Below are positions 8,250-16,706 of a stretch of 64,000 nt of DNA, one piece after another; positions within the stretch are counted from its first letter, which is position 1; each line of letters starts with the position of its first letter. The notes under the pieces are model-generated. The model did no database searches. It was not told where the DNA came from and was given only the letters and a program-made list of their open reading frames with translations. Both the position numbers and the translations under genes were made by a program. The stretch comes from JBGSMX01 sp963790405 (GTDB taxonomy: Bacteria > Actinomycetota > Coriobacteriia > Anaerosomatales > JAGXFU01). Location of the stretch: assembly GCA_963790405.1 (NCBI GenBank), contig CAWBOJ010000002.1, positions 62,001-126,000 on the forward strand, written 5' to 3'.

Positions 8250-9529
8250 CCGAGCAGCTCCAACACCGCAACGTACGCCGCGGCCTCGTCGTCAACTCGC
8301 GCCACGGCCGCTTCCTCCGCTCGTCGCATGAGGCCGAGAGCCGCTCCGCCCGTGTAGTCGCGTTCCGCAGCTACGCTGCCCACGAACACGAGCGGCCGGG
8401 CCGCATCGACCGCCGCCTCGAGATTGGCGACGTTCGCGCTCCCGAACGGCACATCGCACACGACGATCGCGTCGGCTTCGCCAGCGAGGCGCGTCACGGC
8501 GTCTCGCTCGACCGCACCGATCTGACCGAACGGTGGTAGGTTCACGCGCGCCACGCCGAGTGTCTCGGCAACGGAATGGTCGACGTCCCCGCGGCTCAAA
8601 GCGCACGCGCTGACTCCGAAGCCCGCGAGCGTCAGCCGACGCATGAGCGAGGCGCCACTCCCCGACCCGCACACGAGAAACACCGTCTCGGGTCGGCTCT
8701 TCTCGGCAGCTTGCTCGCGCAGGACCGGTGTGACGCTCACCGAACCCGTGACCGCATCGGTGCCGACAACGGCACGCACGGCGAACACCTGACGCAATCG
8801 CTCGGGCGTGAGCACCTCGGCGGGCGATCCGCACACGGGCACGGCGCCGTCGGCAACGACTGCGAGGCGATCGGCGTAGCGTGCTGCCAGGTCAAGGTCG
8901 TGGAACACGCCGAGCACGGCGAGCCCGTCTTCGGCAAGCTCTTGCACGAGGTCGAGCACCTGAAGACGATGGTTGAGGTCGAGGTGGCTCGTGGCCTCGT
9001 CGAGCAGCAGCACTTCCGGCTCCTGCGCAAGCGCCTGGGCGAGCGTGAGGCGCTGCACGTCGCCGCCGGACAGCGTGTCGACGCGCTCGTCGGCGAGCCG
9101 CAGCGTGTCGGTGCGCTCCATCGCCTGCTCGACTGCCGTCGCATCGGCCTCCTGCGCCACCGCAAGCCGCCCGAGGTGCGCGTGCCGACCCATCGCCACG
9201 AACTCGCGCGCCGTGAATGCGAACAGCACCGGCGAGGACTGCGGGACCACTCCGACGATTCGTGCACGAGACCGAGCATCGAGCTCGCGCACGGGCACGC
9301 CGGCTACGTGCAGCAACCCGCCGAGAAGCTCCGCGGCTCCCGTAACGGTGCGCAGCAGAGTCGACTTGCCCGCGCCATTGGGCCCCACGAGGCCCACGAG
9401 CTCTCCGCGCTCCACCCGCAAGGTCGCGTCGTGCACGACCGCGACTCCGTCGTAGCCCGCATCGACATGCGCGAACTCAAGCCCCGGCGCGGCGGGATCT
9501 GTGGTGAAGCGCTGCCGGGCGGCGCTCAT
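8246..9529 (-). CDS. btuD: Cobalamin ABC transporter ATPase with a C-terminal extension
   Basis: Energises B12 or cobamide import. The first about 260 residues form a standard ABC ATPase: Walker A GPNGAGKST, signature LSGGDVQ, Walker B VLLLDEATSHLD and a switch histidine (FHDLDLA). A further about 160 residues continue with a Rossmann-like segment (VFLVCGSGSGASLM) unlike the plain BtuD fold. Such extensions occur in some archaeal and actinobacterial BtuD proteins and have no settled function. The ATG at 9529 overlaps the permease stop by 4 bases, so the genes are translationally coupled. The upstream B12 riboswitch supports cobamide as substrate. Confidence 0.88.
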   Translation of the reverse strand: MSAARQRFTTDPAAPGLEFAHVDAGYDGVAVVHDATLRVERGELVGLVGPNGAGKSTLLRTVTGAAELLGGLLHVAGVPVRELDARSRARIVGVVPQSSPVLFAFTAREFVAMGRHAHLGRLAVAQEADATAVEQAMERTDTLRLADERVDTLSGGDVQRLTLAQALAQEPEVLLLDEATSHLDLNHRLQVLDLVQELAEDGLAVLGVFHDLDLAARYADRLAVVADGAVPVCGSPAEVLTPERLRQVFAVRAVVGTDAVTGSVSVTPVLREQAAEKSRPETVFLVCGSGSGASLMRRLTLAGFGVSACALSRGDVDHSVAETLGVARVNLPPFGQIGAVERDAVTRLAGEADAIVVCDVPFGSANVANLEAAVDAARPLVFVGSVAAERDYTGGAALGLMRRAEEAAVARVDDEAAAYVAVLELLG

Positions 9530-10548
9530 CGGTGGCCCTCCTTGCGCACGAGCAGCCACACGAAGAACGGCCCACCCGCAAGCGCAGTCACGATGCCCAC
9601 GGGAATCTCGACCGGCGCCAGCACAGTCCGGGCCACCAGATCCGCAAGCACCATGACGATCGCGCCGCCAAGCACCGACGCCGGAACGAGCGTGCGATGA
9701 TCCGGCCCCAGAACGATGCGCACCATGTGCGGCACCATGAGGCCGACAAATCCGATGAGCCCCGAGACCGCCACAGCCGCTGCTACCAGCAGCGAACCGC
9801 TTGCGAGCACGCGGCGTTTGAGCCGCTCGACATCGACGCCCAGCTGCGAAGCGCGATCGTCGCCAAGGAGCATCAGATTGAGAGCACGGCGGTCGAGCAT
9901 CGGCACGATCATTCCGATCAGGAACATCGGCGTGACGACCGCCAGGTACTGCCACGATGAGCCACCGAGCCCGCCCATCATCCAAAACACGACGGTCGCC
10001 ATCGATTCGCGCGCGAACACCATGATGAACGAGGTGAGCGCGGCCAGCGTGTAGGAGATGGCGACGCCGGCCAGCAGCAACGAGGCCGTGTCCAGCTTGC
10101 CGCGCGAAGCCGCCAGCCCCGTCACGAGCCACACCGTTAGCGCTGCGCCCGTGAACGCACCCAGCGGCACGCCTGCGTAGCGCATCACGGTCGCATCGGC
10201 AGTCAGCACGATCACGAGAATCGTCCCGAGCCCCGCGCCTGAAGACACGCCGAGGATGTACGGGTCGGCAAGCGGATTTCGGAACAGCGCCTGGTACAGC
10301 ACTCCGGCACCAGACAGACACGCGCCAACGAGCGCCGCCATCAAGACGCGCGGCAGCCGCACGTCGAAAATCAGCGCATCTCGTGTGCCCGATGCATGGC
10401 CTGAAAGCGCGCGTCCCACGGATGCCAGAATCTCGGCCGGAGTGACCGCAACGGCCCCGAACCCGATGCCCATCACGACCGCGCCGAGCAACGCCGCACC
10501 GAGCACGGCGAAGACCAGCGAGGAGCGGGCACGGGTCGGGGTCGTCAC
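9526..10548 (-). CDS. btuC: Cobalamin ABC transporter permease (FecCD/BtuC family)
   Basis: A 340-residue multi-span membrane protein of the FecCD family, with typical segments such as RLPRVLMAALVGA, GASLSGAG-like ACLSGAG and GDDRASQLG (coupling region). Family members form ten-helix permease dimers in siderophore, haem or B12 importers. The GTG start at 10548 has GGAGAG upstream and follows the binding-protein stop by 13 bases. The operon order binding protein-permease-ATPase and the riboswitch point to cobamide uptake. Confidence 0.9.
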   Translation of the reverse strand: MTTPTRARSSLVFAVLGAALLGAVVMGIGFGAVAVTPAEILASVGRALSGHASGTRDALIFDVRLPRVLMAALVGACLSGAGVLYQALFRNPLADPYILGVSSGAGLGTILVIVLTADATVMRYAGVPLGAFTGAALTVWLVTGLAASRGKLDTASLLLAGVAISYTLAALTSFIMVFARESMATVVFWMMGGLGGSSWQYLAVVTPMFLIGMIVPMLDRRALNLMLLGDDRASQLGVDVERLKRRVLASGSLLVAAAVAVSGLIGFVGLMVPHMVRIVLGPDHRTLVPASVLGGAIVMVLADLVARTVLAPVEIPVGIVTALAGGPFFVWLLVRKEGHR

Positions 10549-10561
10549 GGTTGCGACTCTC

Positions 10562-11518
10562 CTACTCGGCGAACAAATCGGGGTGCAGCGCTACGGCGAT
10601 CAGCCCGACACCTTCGGCCACACGCGGACCGGGACGGCTCACCAGGTTGTCGTCGAGCACGGCGACGCGATCATTCTTGACTGCCGAAAGCGCCTCGAAT
10701 CCCGGACGAGACTTCAGCGCCGACGGGTCGCTCATGGAGCCGAGCGTCGCGAGATAGACCTCGGGGTCGTCTTCGAGCAGCTGCTCGAGCGAGTACGCGA
10801 CGTACCCTTGCTCGGTCACGACGTTGGTGCCTCCTGCGGCGGTGATCAGGTCGTCAAGCAAGATGCCCGAACCGGCCGTGAACAGCGGGTCTTGCGCGAT
10901 CTCGATGAAGCACGGCACGGCCGGCTCCTGCGAGACGAGTTCGCTGATGTAGTCGATGCCTGAACGCACTTCGTCCACGACCGTCTCGGCCTCGCTCGAC
11001 GCCCCCGTCACCTCGCCGACCATGGTGATGGCGTCGTAGAGCTCATCGAGCGTCTGCGGATCGACCGCGACGACCGTCGCGCCGATCGCCTCGAGCTGCT
11101 CGATGACGTCGGTCTGCACACCGGTCGTGGCAAGCACGAGATCCGGTTCGACCGCAGCCACGGCTTCGATGTTGGGGCCGACGAAGTCGCCGACCTCGGC
11201 GATCTCGGTCACCTCGGGCGGGTAGTCGCAAAACGACGTGACCCCGACGAGCCGGTCGATCAACCCGAGTTCCGCCACGATCTCGGTGTTGGCGGGAGCA
11301 AGCGAGACGATGCGCATGGGCTCCGACTCGATCGTTACTTCGCGACCGGCGTCATCGGTGATAGTCACCGGGAAGGCGTCATTGGCAGCAACTGCCTCGG
11401 CAGTCGTGTCGGCAGAGGTCTCCTCGGCAGGTGATGAGCAGCCGGAGAGCGGCAGGGCAAGCAAAGCAAGCAGCAGCACGCCGATGAGAGCGGCGCGAAC
11501 GGATGACAAACGGGACAT
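10562..11518 (-). CDS. btuF: Cobalamin-binding lipoprotein of the ABC importer
   Basis: A 318-residue periplasmic-binding-protein-like lipoprotein: signal peptide with lipobox LSGC near residue 27, an acidic linker, then the TroA/BtuF-type two-lobed fold (RIVSLAPANTEIVAELG near the start of the first lobe, AAGGTNVV in the second). It should capture cobamide outside the membrane and deliver it to the BtuCD pair. GAGGAGG lies a few bases before the ATG. It is the first gene after the riboswitch and terminator. Confidence 0.9.
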   Translation of the reverse strand: MSRLSSVRAALIGVLLLALLALPLSGCSSPAEETSADTTAEAVAANDAFPVTITDDAGREVTIESEPMRIVSLAPANTEIVAELGLIDRLVGVTSFCDYPPEVTEIAEVGDFVGPNIEAVAAVEPDLVLATTGVQTDVIEQLEAIGATVVAVDPQTLDELYDAITMVGEVTGASSEAETVVDEVRSGIDYISELVSQEPAVPCFIEIAQDPLFTAGSGILLDDLITAAGGTNVVTEQGYVAYSLEQLLEDDPEVYLATLGSMSDPSALKSRPGFEALSAVKNDRVAVLDDNLVSRPGPRVAEGVGLIAVALHPDLFAE

Positions 11519-11638
11519 GCATCCTCCTCGAAAACGTCGGGATCGGCGTCAATTCGTTGACGACCGACCGAAACATCACCTGTGGCAAACCCGGTGCGGC
11601 ACACCTCCTGTCCGAAGAGATCGATGCGACCGCACAAC

Positions 11639-11671
11639 GCAAAAAGGATCTACTCGGCTGAGCAGATCCTT
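11639..11671 (-). terminator. Riboswitch-controlled intrinsic terminator ahead of btuF
   Basis: On the minus strand, AAGGATCT and AGATCCTT pair around a 12-base loop and are followed by a run of five T. It lies between the cobalamin aptamer and btuF, the expected place for an expression platform that stops transcription when B12 is bound. Confidence 0.75.
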
Positions 11672-11762
11672 CGGGTGTCGGCAGGTGTGATCTGAAACGT
11701 TCCCGCAGATGCGCGGGCCACGTTGCGATCGAAGCCTCAATACCACGAAGGCCGCATCGCAC

Positions 11763-11945
11763 ATCGTCCGGCAGGTCTCCTGACTTAGCGGGTGCGCGAC
11801 CCTCAAGACCAACGGTCCTGGGCCAATCGCACCCCGCCTCACAGTGGCGGGTCCGTGCCGGAATCTCACCGGCTTCCCTTGAACTAGTTCACTTGCCGCA
11901 CACAATCGGATCGCTTCTCGCGAGCCGACGCACGCGGTGCAAACA
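11763..11945 (-). promoter_or_regulatory. Cobalamin riboswitch
   Basis: Read on the minus strand, the region contains the B12-box core GCCACTG preceded by AAGGGAAGCCGGTGAGATTC, and ends with the conserved AGTCAGGAGACCTGCC element. These are the hallmark blocks of the cobalamin aptamer. The btuFCD operon begins downstream after a T-tailed hairpin, so the switch most likely represses B12 import by transcription termination when cobalamin is plentiful. Outer boundaries are approximate. Confidence 0.93.
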
Positions 11946-12029
11946 CCGGGCAACGCACTATTCTGTTGTCGGGGTCGATGATAGCGCGAACGACGATGTC
12001 TCGGGAAGGCGATATCTCGCAGCCGGAGC

Positions 12030-12605
12030 CTAGAACAGGCCGCCGAGCTCCAGAGAGGACGAGCGCGCGTTCTCCATCACGTAATCGCTCACGCTCAGGT
12101 AGAAGCGCGGAGAAAACTGCACGCCGAGGACCAGCATGGCCTCGATCAACCGGTCTGCGATAGCGCCGTAGTGCAGGATCATCTCGACAGCACGGTCGCC
12201 GAGCAGTTCGTCCTCGGCGGCGATGATCTCTGCGCGCCCTGCCACGGTGAGTGCCAAGATCTTGTCGATGCGATTGCCTTCGCCAACGAATTCAAGCCCG
12301 AACACGCCCTCATCGGAGTCGAAGGCCTGACGCACGCCGGTGTCGGTCACCTCATAGTCGAGGACCCGCGCCAGCATCGTCAGTTCGCATCCAGTCGCAA
12401 AGGGCGGAATGGGGATCGCGGCCAGTAGCTCGCGAATGTTGGCCATTTCGACCAAACCCGCGTCGGGTATCTGTTCACGCAGCAACGCAAGAGCGAGATT
12501 CGCTTCGGCCGCTGAGCGCGAGTTCATGAGAACGCGTGCAAGCTGCGCATGTTCGCCGGTCGCCAAGTGCTTTGCAGTCATTAATGCGCGTGCCACCCAC
12601 ATCAC
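12030..12605 (-). CDS. Conserved-looking protein of unknown function
   Basis: A 191-residue soluble protein with no family I recognise. It is rich in alanine and leucine helices in the first third and acidic in the middle (ETMA-free segment with DSDEGVFGLEFVGEGN). No signal peptide, membrane segment or cysteine motif is seen. Start choice is open: GTG at 12605, ATG at 12602 and ATG at 12581 are all possible, and none has an ideal ribosome site. It stands alone between the riboswitch region and a divergent ferredoxin gene. Codon use is normal for the window, so I accept it as a real gene. Confidence 0.65.
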   Translation of the reverse strand: MMWVARALMTAKHLATGEHAQLARVLMNSRSAAEANLALALLREQIPDAGLVEMANIRELLAAIPIPPFATGCELTMLARVLDYEVTDTGVRQAFDSDEGVFGLEFVGEGNRIDKILALTVAGRAEIIAAEDELLGDRAVEMILHYGAIADRLIEAMLVLGVQFSPRFYLSVSDYVMENARSSSLELGGLF

Positions 12606-12819
12606 CTCGTATCCCGTCCAGCATCTACTTCAAGCATCGGTGTCCGAGCGATGAGCGTTCACTTTGGGGCGATGAACGGTCGCATTATCGCGAACTCATC
12701 CCTCGGTGACTCACGCGCCGGCCCGAGTGCGCCGGGTGGGGTACGATACGTGCGATCAACCTCGGACGAGCGCACCGGCAACCGGTTCGCCACAGCGCCT
12801 GATGCGAAGGAAACGGCCG

Positions 12820-13659
12820 ATGTGCCAGTTCTGCGTACAGCACGGTGACGGCAAGACCTGGTACCTCCAGGCCGAGAACTACGTCGCCGACATGGAACAC
12901 GACCTCAAGCGCCGGGGCTACATGATCGACTTCGTCCAGGGCTTCGACAGCATGCGGTCGCGCTCGTTGACCTGGCTCGACGTGCTCGAGAAGACGCCGC
13001 GTCCGCTCAAGAATGCCGTCAAGCACACTGTCCACAAGCGCCAGCAGGCGCACCACTTCGGCCAGCCAGTCCCCATCGAAGACTGCGAGCGCATCTTCGA
13101 CTTCGCGACGTCGATCGTGCGATTGCCGTGCGTGTGCCGCACCTTCGCAGGCAAGGCCGAGCGCGGCTACTGCCTGGCGGTAACCGCAACTCCCCTAGAC
13201 GACACGCTCGCCGAGATGTTCGCCGGCTTCGAGATGGGCCCGGACATCTCCAGTCTCGAGCGGCTCAGCAAAGACGAGGCGATGACGCTCCTGCACCGCT
13301 GCGAGCAAGAGGGCCTGATGCACTCGGTGTGGACGTTCATCACGCCGTTCATCGGTGCAATATGCAACTGCGACCTCGCCAGCGGCTGCATGGCGATGAC
13401 CATCACGCTCGACCACGACACCAAAGTCATGTGGCGCGGCGAATACGTCGCCGAGCTCGCCGAGGAGTCGTGCTCGAAATGCGGCGCGTGCGCTGAACTG
13501 TGTCCGTTCGACGCGATCGACTTCGAGCGCTCACCGCGCAGCGTGACACTCAGGCAAGCTGACTGCTGGGGCTGCGGCGTGTGTCGTGCGGCGTGCCCTT
13601 CCAATGCCCTCCGCCTCCTGCCGAGAAGTGCAGTGCCGGAGGTCGCGAACGTATGGTGA
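12820..13659 (+). CDS. 4Fe-4S ferredoxin-domain protein
   Basis: A 279-residue protein ending in a double ferredoxin domain: CSKCGACAELCP and CWGCGVCRAACP, each fitting CX2CX2CX3CP for a 4Fe-4S cluster. The N-terminal 200 residues hold further cysteines (MCQFC at the start, LPCVCRTFAGK, RGYC and ICNCDLASGC) that may bind metal or another cluster. It is probably a cytoplasmic electron carrier or sensor; the exact partner is unknown. AAGGA lies 9 bases before the chosen ATG; the frame stays open upstream without conserved content. It overlaps the start of crcB by 7 bases. Confidence 0.8.
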   Translation: MCQFCVQHGDGKTWYLQAENYVADMEHDLKRRGYMIDFVQGFDSMRSRSLTWLDVLEKTPRPLKNAVKHTVHKRQQAHHFGQPVPIEDCERIFDFATSIVRLPCVCRTFAGKAERGYCLAVTATPLDDTLAEMFAGFEMGPDISSLERLSKDEAMTLLHRCEQEGLMHSVWTFITPFIGAICNCDLASGCMAMTITLDHDTKVMWRGEYVAELAEESCSKCGACAELCPFDAIDFERSPRSVTLRQADCWGCGVCRAACPSNALRLLPRSAVPEVANVW

Positions 13660-14027
13660 ACGCCCTCGCGGTCGCTTTGGGCGGCGCCATAGGGGCCACG
13701 CTCCGCTACCTTGCAAGCGAGTTCATCTCGGCGCGGGTACGTACCGACTTCCCGATGCACACGATGCTCGTGAACGTGACGGGCGCGTTCCTTCTCGGCA
13801 TGGTGATGGCCCTCGCGGTCGAACGTGGTGAGATCACCCACTGGTGGAAGCTGTTCCTTGGCGTGGGCATGCTCGGCGGATACACGACGTTTTCCACATT
13901 CGCGTTCGAAACGCTCGAACTCATGCAGGAAGGCGCCGTCGCCGGAGCGTTGCTGAACGCAGCAGGTTCGGTCGTACTCGGTGTCTTGGCCGCTGCGGCG
14001 GGCCTGTACGTCGGCCGGATGCTGTGA
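13653..14027 (+). CDS. crcB: Fluoride ion channel CrcB/Fluc
   Basis: A 124-residue, four-helix membrane protein with the family motifs GGAIGATLRY near the N-terminus, LVNVTGAFLLG in the second helix and GGYTTFSTFAFE in the third. CrcB dimers export fluoride. The ATG at 13653 overlaps the ferredoxin gene stop by 7 bases, suggesting translational coupling. No fluoride riboswitch was recognised upstream. Confidence 0.92.
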   Translation: MVNALAVALGGAIGATLRYLASEFISARVRTDFPMHTMLVNVTGAFLLGMVMALAVERGEITHWWKLFLGVGMLGGYTTFSTFAFETLELMQEGAVAGALLNAAGSVVLGVLAAAAGLYVGRML

Positions 14028-14046
14028 GGGCTTTGGCCGGTAGTCT

Positions 14047-14712
14047 CTAGTCCGTGCGGACGATCCTGTCTCGCACCAGCCACGCGAACAGACTCGCGGC
14101 GACGAAGAGGCAGCCCACGATGGCGTAGAACGGGATCTGGATATCGCTTCCCGAGTTCAGCACCGGACTGTCTGGATGAAGCGCACGCGCCGCCGCCGAG
14201 TTCAGCACGACACCCAGCCAGATCCCCATAGTCGCGGCGTAGACGAAGTCGAGAAACGCACGCAGATTTCGACTCTCGAACATCGTTTCGATGATGAGCA
14301 CGATCGCAAGCAGGAGAAGCAACTGGAACTGCGCCATCAAGCGTGGATCCTGGCGTACCACCGTCAGCGGAATCTGCTGCGATCCTGAGAAGTCCCAGGT
14401 CTGGATAGCCGCAATCACGCCGAGCACGGTGTTCAGCACCCACATGCCGGCCGCAACCCAGCGAAAGCCCGTGGCCCAGCGGTAGAGATCTTCGCGATGC
14501 ATGAGCAGGTAGCCCAGACTGAACACGCCCATGACCGCGAACGCCGCCAGGTTCACCCAAGTCGAACCGCCGTGGAATATGGGCAGCCGGACCTTCGCTC
14601 CAAGCCCCTCGACGGGCGGGATGGCCCCCGCAAGCAGAATCGCGGCTACGACGAACAGAAGCGCCGCGACACCAACAGCAACGCGACCTTCAGGGCTGAG
14701 CGAACGGATCAT
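14047..14712 (-). CDS. Membrane protein of unknown function, about six helices
   Basis: A 221-residue integral membrane protein with hydrophobic segments at roughly 10-30, 50-70, 85-105, 125-145, 155-175 and 195-215. I do not recognise the family; a cytochrome-assembly or cytochrome-b-like role is possible given helix number, but paired haem histidines are not evident. The ATG at 14712 has AAGGAGA 8 bases upstream. It is convergent with crcB and divergent from the Lrp-type regulator, which may control it. Confidence 0.7.
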   Translation of the reverse strand: MIRSLSPEGRVAVGVAALLFVVAAILLAGAIPPVEGLGAKVRLPIFHGGSTWVNLAAFAVMGVFSLGYLLMHREDLYRWATGFRWVAAGMWVLNTVLGVIAAIQTWDFSGSQQIPLTVVRQDPRLMAQFQLLLLLAIVLIIETMFESRNLRAFLDFVYAATMGIWLGVVLNSAAARALHPDSPVLNSGSDIQIPFYAIVGCLFVAASLFAWLVRDRIVRTD

Positions 14713-14898
14713 TTCGTGTGTCTCCTTCGCGGTAACTGGCGCTACGAGATGCTGTCGTGGCCGTATGGCCGACATCCGCTCGCCATTCTATCAGGCGAAA
14801 CCAGCTGCACACCGACCGCTACTCTTTCTATACTTTGGTGGATATGCTACTTTGTTTTCGTAAGTTCTACTGTCGTTGGGATTTGGTATCGTTGCTTG

Positions 14899-15336
14899 AT
14901 GGATCACATCGATCGTCATATCGTCATGACCTTGCAGCGCGACGCCCGTACTCCGTATGCGGAATTGGCGCGACAGGTGAGCCTCACAGCCCCCGCGGTC
15001 GCCGACCGGATCCGCAAACTGGAAGAGCGCGGCATCGTGCGTGGCTACCACGCGGATGTCGACCTATCCAAGATCGGCAAACCACTCGTTGCCCTGGTCA
15101 GCATCAGTCTGTCGGGCGACGAGGCCCAGTCAGCGGACCTGATCGCGTTTGCGCAGGACTCCCCCGACATCTTGGAACTGCACCGGATGGCGGGAACCGA
15201 GGATTTCTCGGCCCGTATCGCAGTCTCGTCGATCGAAGCACTCGAGCAACTTGTGACCGCACTTGCACGGTTCGGCCGCATCACGACATCAATCGTTCTC
15301 TCATCGCCGGTGAGCTGGCGTGAAGTAGTCCTTTGA
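14899..15336 (+). CDS. Lrp/AsnC-family transcriptional regulator
   Basis: A 145-residue one-domain-pair regulator: N-terminal winged helix-turn-helix (DRHIVMTLQRDARTPYAELA, recognition helix around SLTAPAVADRIRKLEERG) and a C-terminal RAM domain (residues about 65-140) that binds amino acids and oligomerises. Lrp-family proteins respond to amino acids; in an amino-acid fermenter this is apt, but its targets cannot be told. The divergent neighbour is the six-helix membrane protein. A GC-rich terminator follows. Confidence 0.9.
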   Translation: MDHIDRHIVMTLQRDARTPYAELARQVSLTAPAVADRIRKLEERGIVRGYHADVDLSKIGKPLVALVSISLSGDEAQSADLIAFAQDSPDILELHRMAGTEDFSARIAVSSIEALEQLVTALARFGRITTSIVLSSPVSWREVVL

Positions 15337-15390
15337 ACCCACCAGGGCCCGTAGCCAGCCTGTGCCGGGACTAGCTACGGGGCGCACGAA

Positions 15391-15430
15391 GAGGGCCGGG
15401 GTTCGATCGCCCCCCGGCCCTCTTCGTTTT
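15391..15430 (+). terminator. Intrinsic terminator after the Lrp-type regulator
   Basis: GAGGGCCGGGG pairs perfectly with CCCCGGCCCTC over a 10-base loop, followed by TTCGTTTT on the plus strand. Confidence 0.8.
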
Positions 15431-15456
15431 CTCAGTCCATCTAGATCGATTGGCGC

Positions 15457-15591
15457 CTACTCATCCATGAGCTCGGCCTGAGCACGCTTCTTCTCGGCCA
15501 TGCTCTTCTGAATCTGGCCCCAGACCTTGAGCTTGATGTAGCCGATAACAACCACTCCGACTGCGATCAGTACCCACCAGTACCACTCCAT
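15457..15591 (-). CDS. Small membrane protein, 44 residues
   Basis: A short gene supported by a near-perfect ribosome site (AAGGAGGTG, 5 bases before the ATG). The peptide starts MEWYWWVLIAVGVVVIGYI, giving one membrane helix, then a charged, probably helical tail (KSMAEKKRAQAELMDE). It lies 39 bases downstream of the second ABC-2 permease gene on the same strand, so it may be an accessory subunit of that exporter. Family unknown. Confidence 0.65.
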   Translation of the reverse strand: MEWYWWVLIAVGVVVIGYIKLKVWGQIQKSMAEKKRAQAELMDE

Positions 15592-15630
15592 CACGGCACC
15601 TCCTTCGCGAAACGAGAACGCCCGGAATGC

Positions 15631-16706
15631 CTACCCTGCGGCCATCTGAGCCTGCACTCGACGTGCAACCAACCCGACAACGGGAATGAGCGCGAGTGTG
15701 ATGCCGACGGCGACGGTCAGTTCGACCCACACTTCGCTGATGTTGCCGCCCATGACCGACACCTGCCAGATCGGTTCGATGAATCCAGTACAGCGGGAAG
15801 AGCTTCGCGATCCACTGCGGCCACTCGGGGAAGATGTAGAACAGCGTGGGCGCGAACAGGAAGATGCCCAGCCCCTTCACCATGCCGAACATGATCGTCG
15901 AGTCCTTGGCGAACGTCCCCATCAGCAGGCCGATCATCGAGGAGAGCGCTCGCCGCGACCACTACGACTACGAGGACCTGGAGCCAGTTCGAACCGAGTG
16001 CCTGGTTGAGCACAAGCGTCGCGGTCGCCATGATCGTAGCGAACAGCGTACCCAGAGCCCACTTCGCGGCCAGCACGTCGGCGATCCGGACCGGAGTGAC
16101 CAGCAGCGCCATGAGCGTGCCGTGCTCCTTCTCTTCGACGAGGCTCGAGCCGGGCACGAAGATCCCGGCCATCACGAGCGCGTAGAAGACGATGACGGGA
16201 ACGAGGCGGATCGAGATCGGCAGGCCGTCATCGCCGAAGCTCACGACCTTCGACCGTCGACCGGCGCGTCGCTTCCCTCGAGCTCGCGCACGAGGTCGAT
16301 CGCGGTGACGCGTCAGGATGATGCGGTTCGACGCGTAGACTCTCGCCGCCGATGAAGAACTGCAGGTCGGGCTTGCTCGCCGTCCTTGACGGCATCGTCG
16401 AAGCCCGGCAGGCAGGATGAGCCCGGCGTCGAGGTCGTTGGCCTCAACCTGGCTTCTGCAGCTCCGCGGCGTCGTCGAGCAAGCGTGAGGGTGATGCCAT
16501 CCATCTGTTCGACCTGCGCGGTGATCTCCGAGTCGCCATCGTCGACGATGCCCAGCCGCGGCTCGGGATTGAACAGCGAACCGAACGCGACCTGCAGTAT
16601 CAGCGTCAGGGCGAACGGCAGCACGATCGCCCACAGGAAGAATGGGAGAGCGTGGCCCGAGCGCGAGGTCCTTGCGCAGGACCTTCCACATCAGTTTGAG
16701 GCTCAT
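15631..16706 (-). pseudogene. ABC-2 type permease (NatB-like), second subunit, multiple frame changes
   Basis: Reassembling the frames gives an ABC-2 exporter membrane subunit that begins MSLKLMWKVLRKDLALGPRS and includes LPFALTLILQVAFGSLFNP, a PGSSLVEEKEHGTLMALLVT segment (the conserved ABC-2 element) and FAPTLFYIFPEWPQWIAKLF. No single frame is open throughout; about seven frame changes are needed. The protein is otherwise well conserved and codon use is normal, so this is either a very fresh pseudogene or, more likely, sequence with indel errors. Its ATG overlaps the stop of the first permease (ATGA). Confidence 0.7.

Noticed and set aside
8246..10321. A 691-codon frame treated as one long transporter protein
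   Set aside because: Only the part from 9529 downward encodes the ATPase; the upstream part is out of frame within the permease gene.
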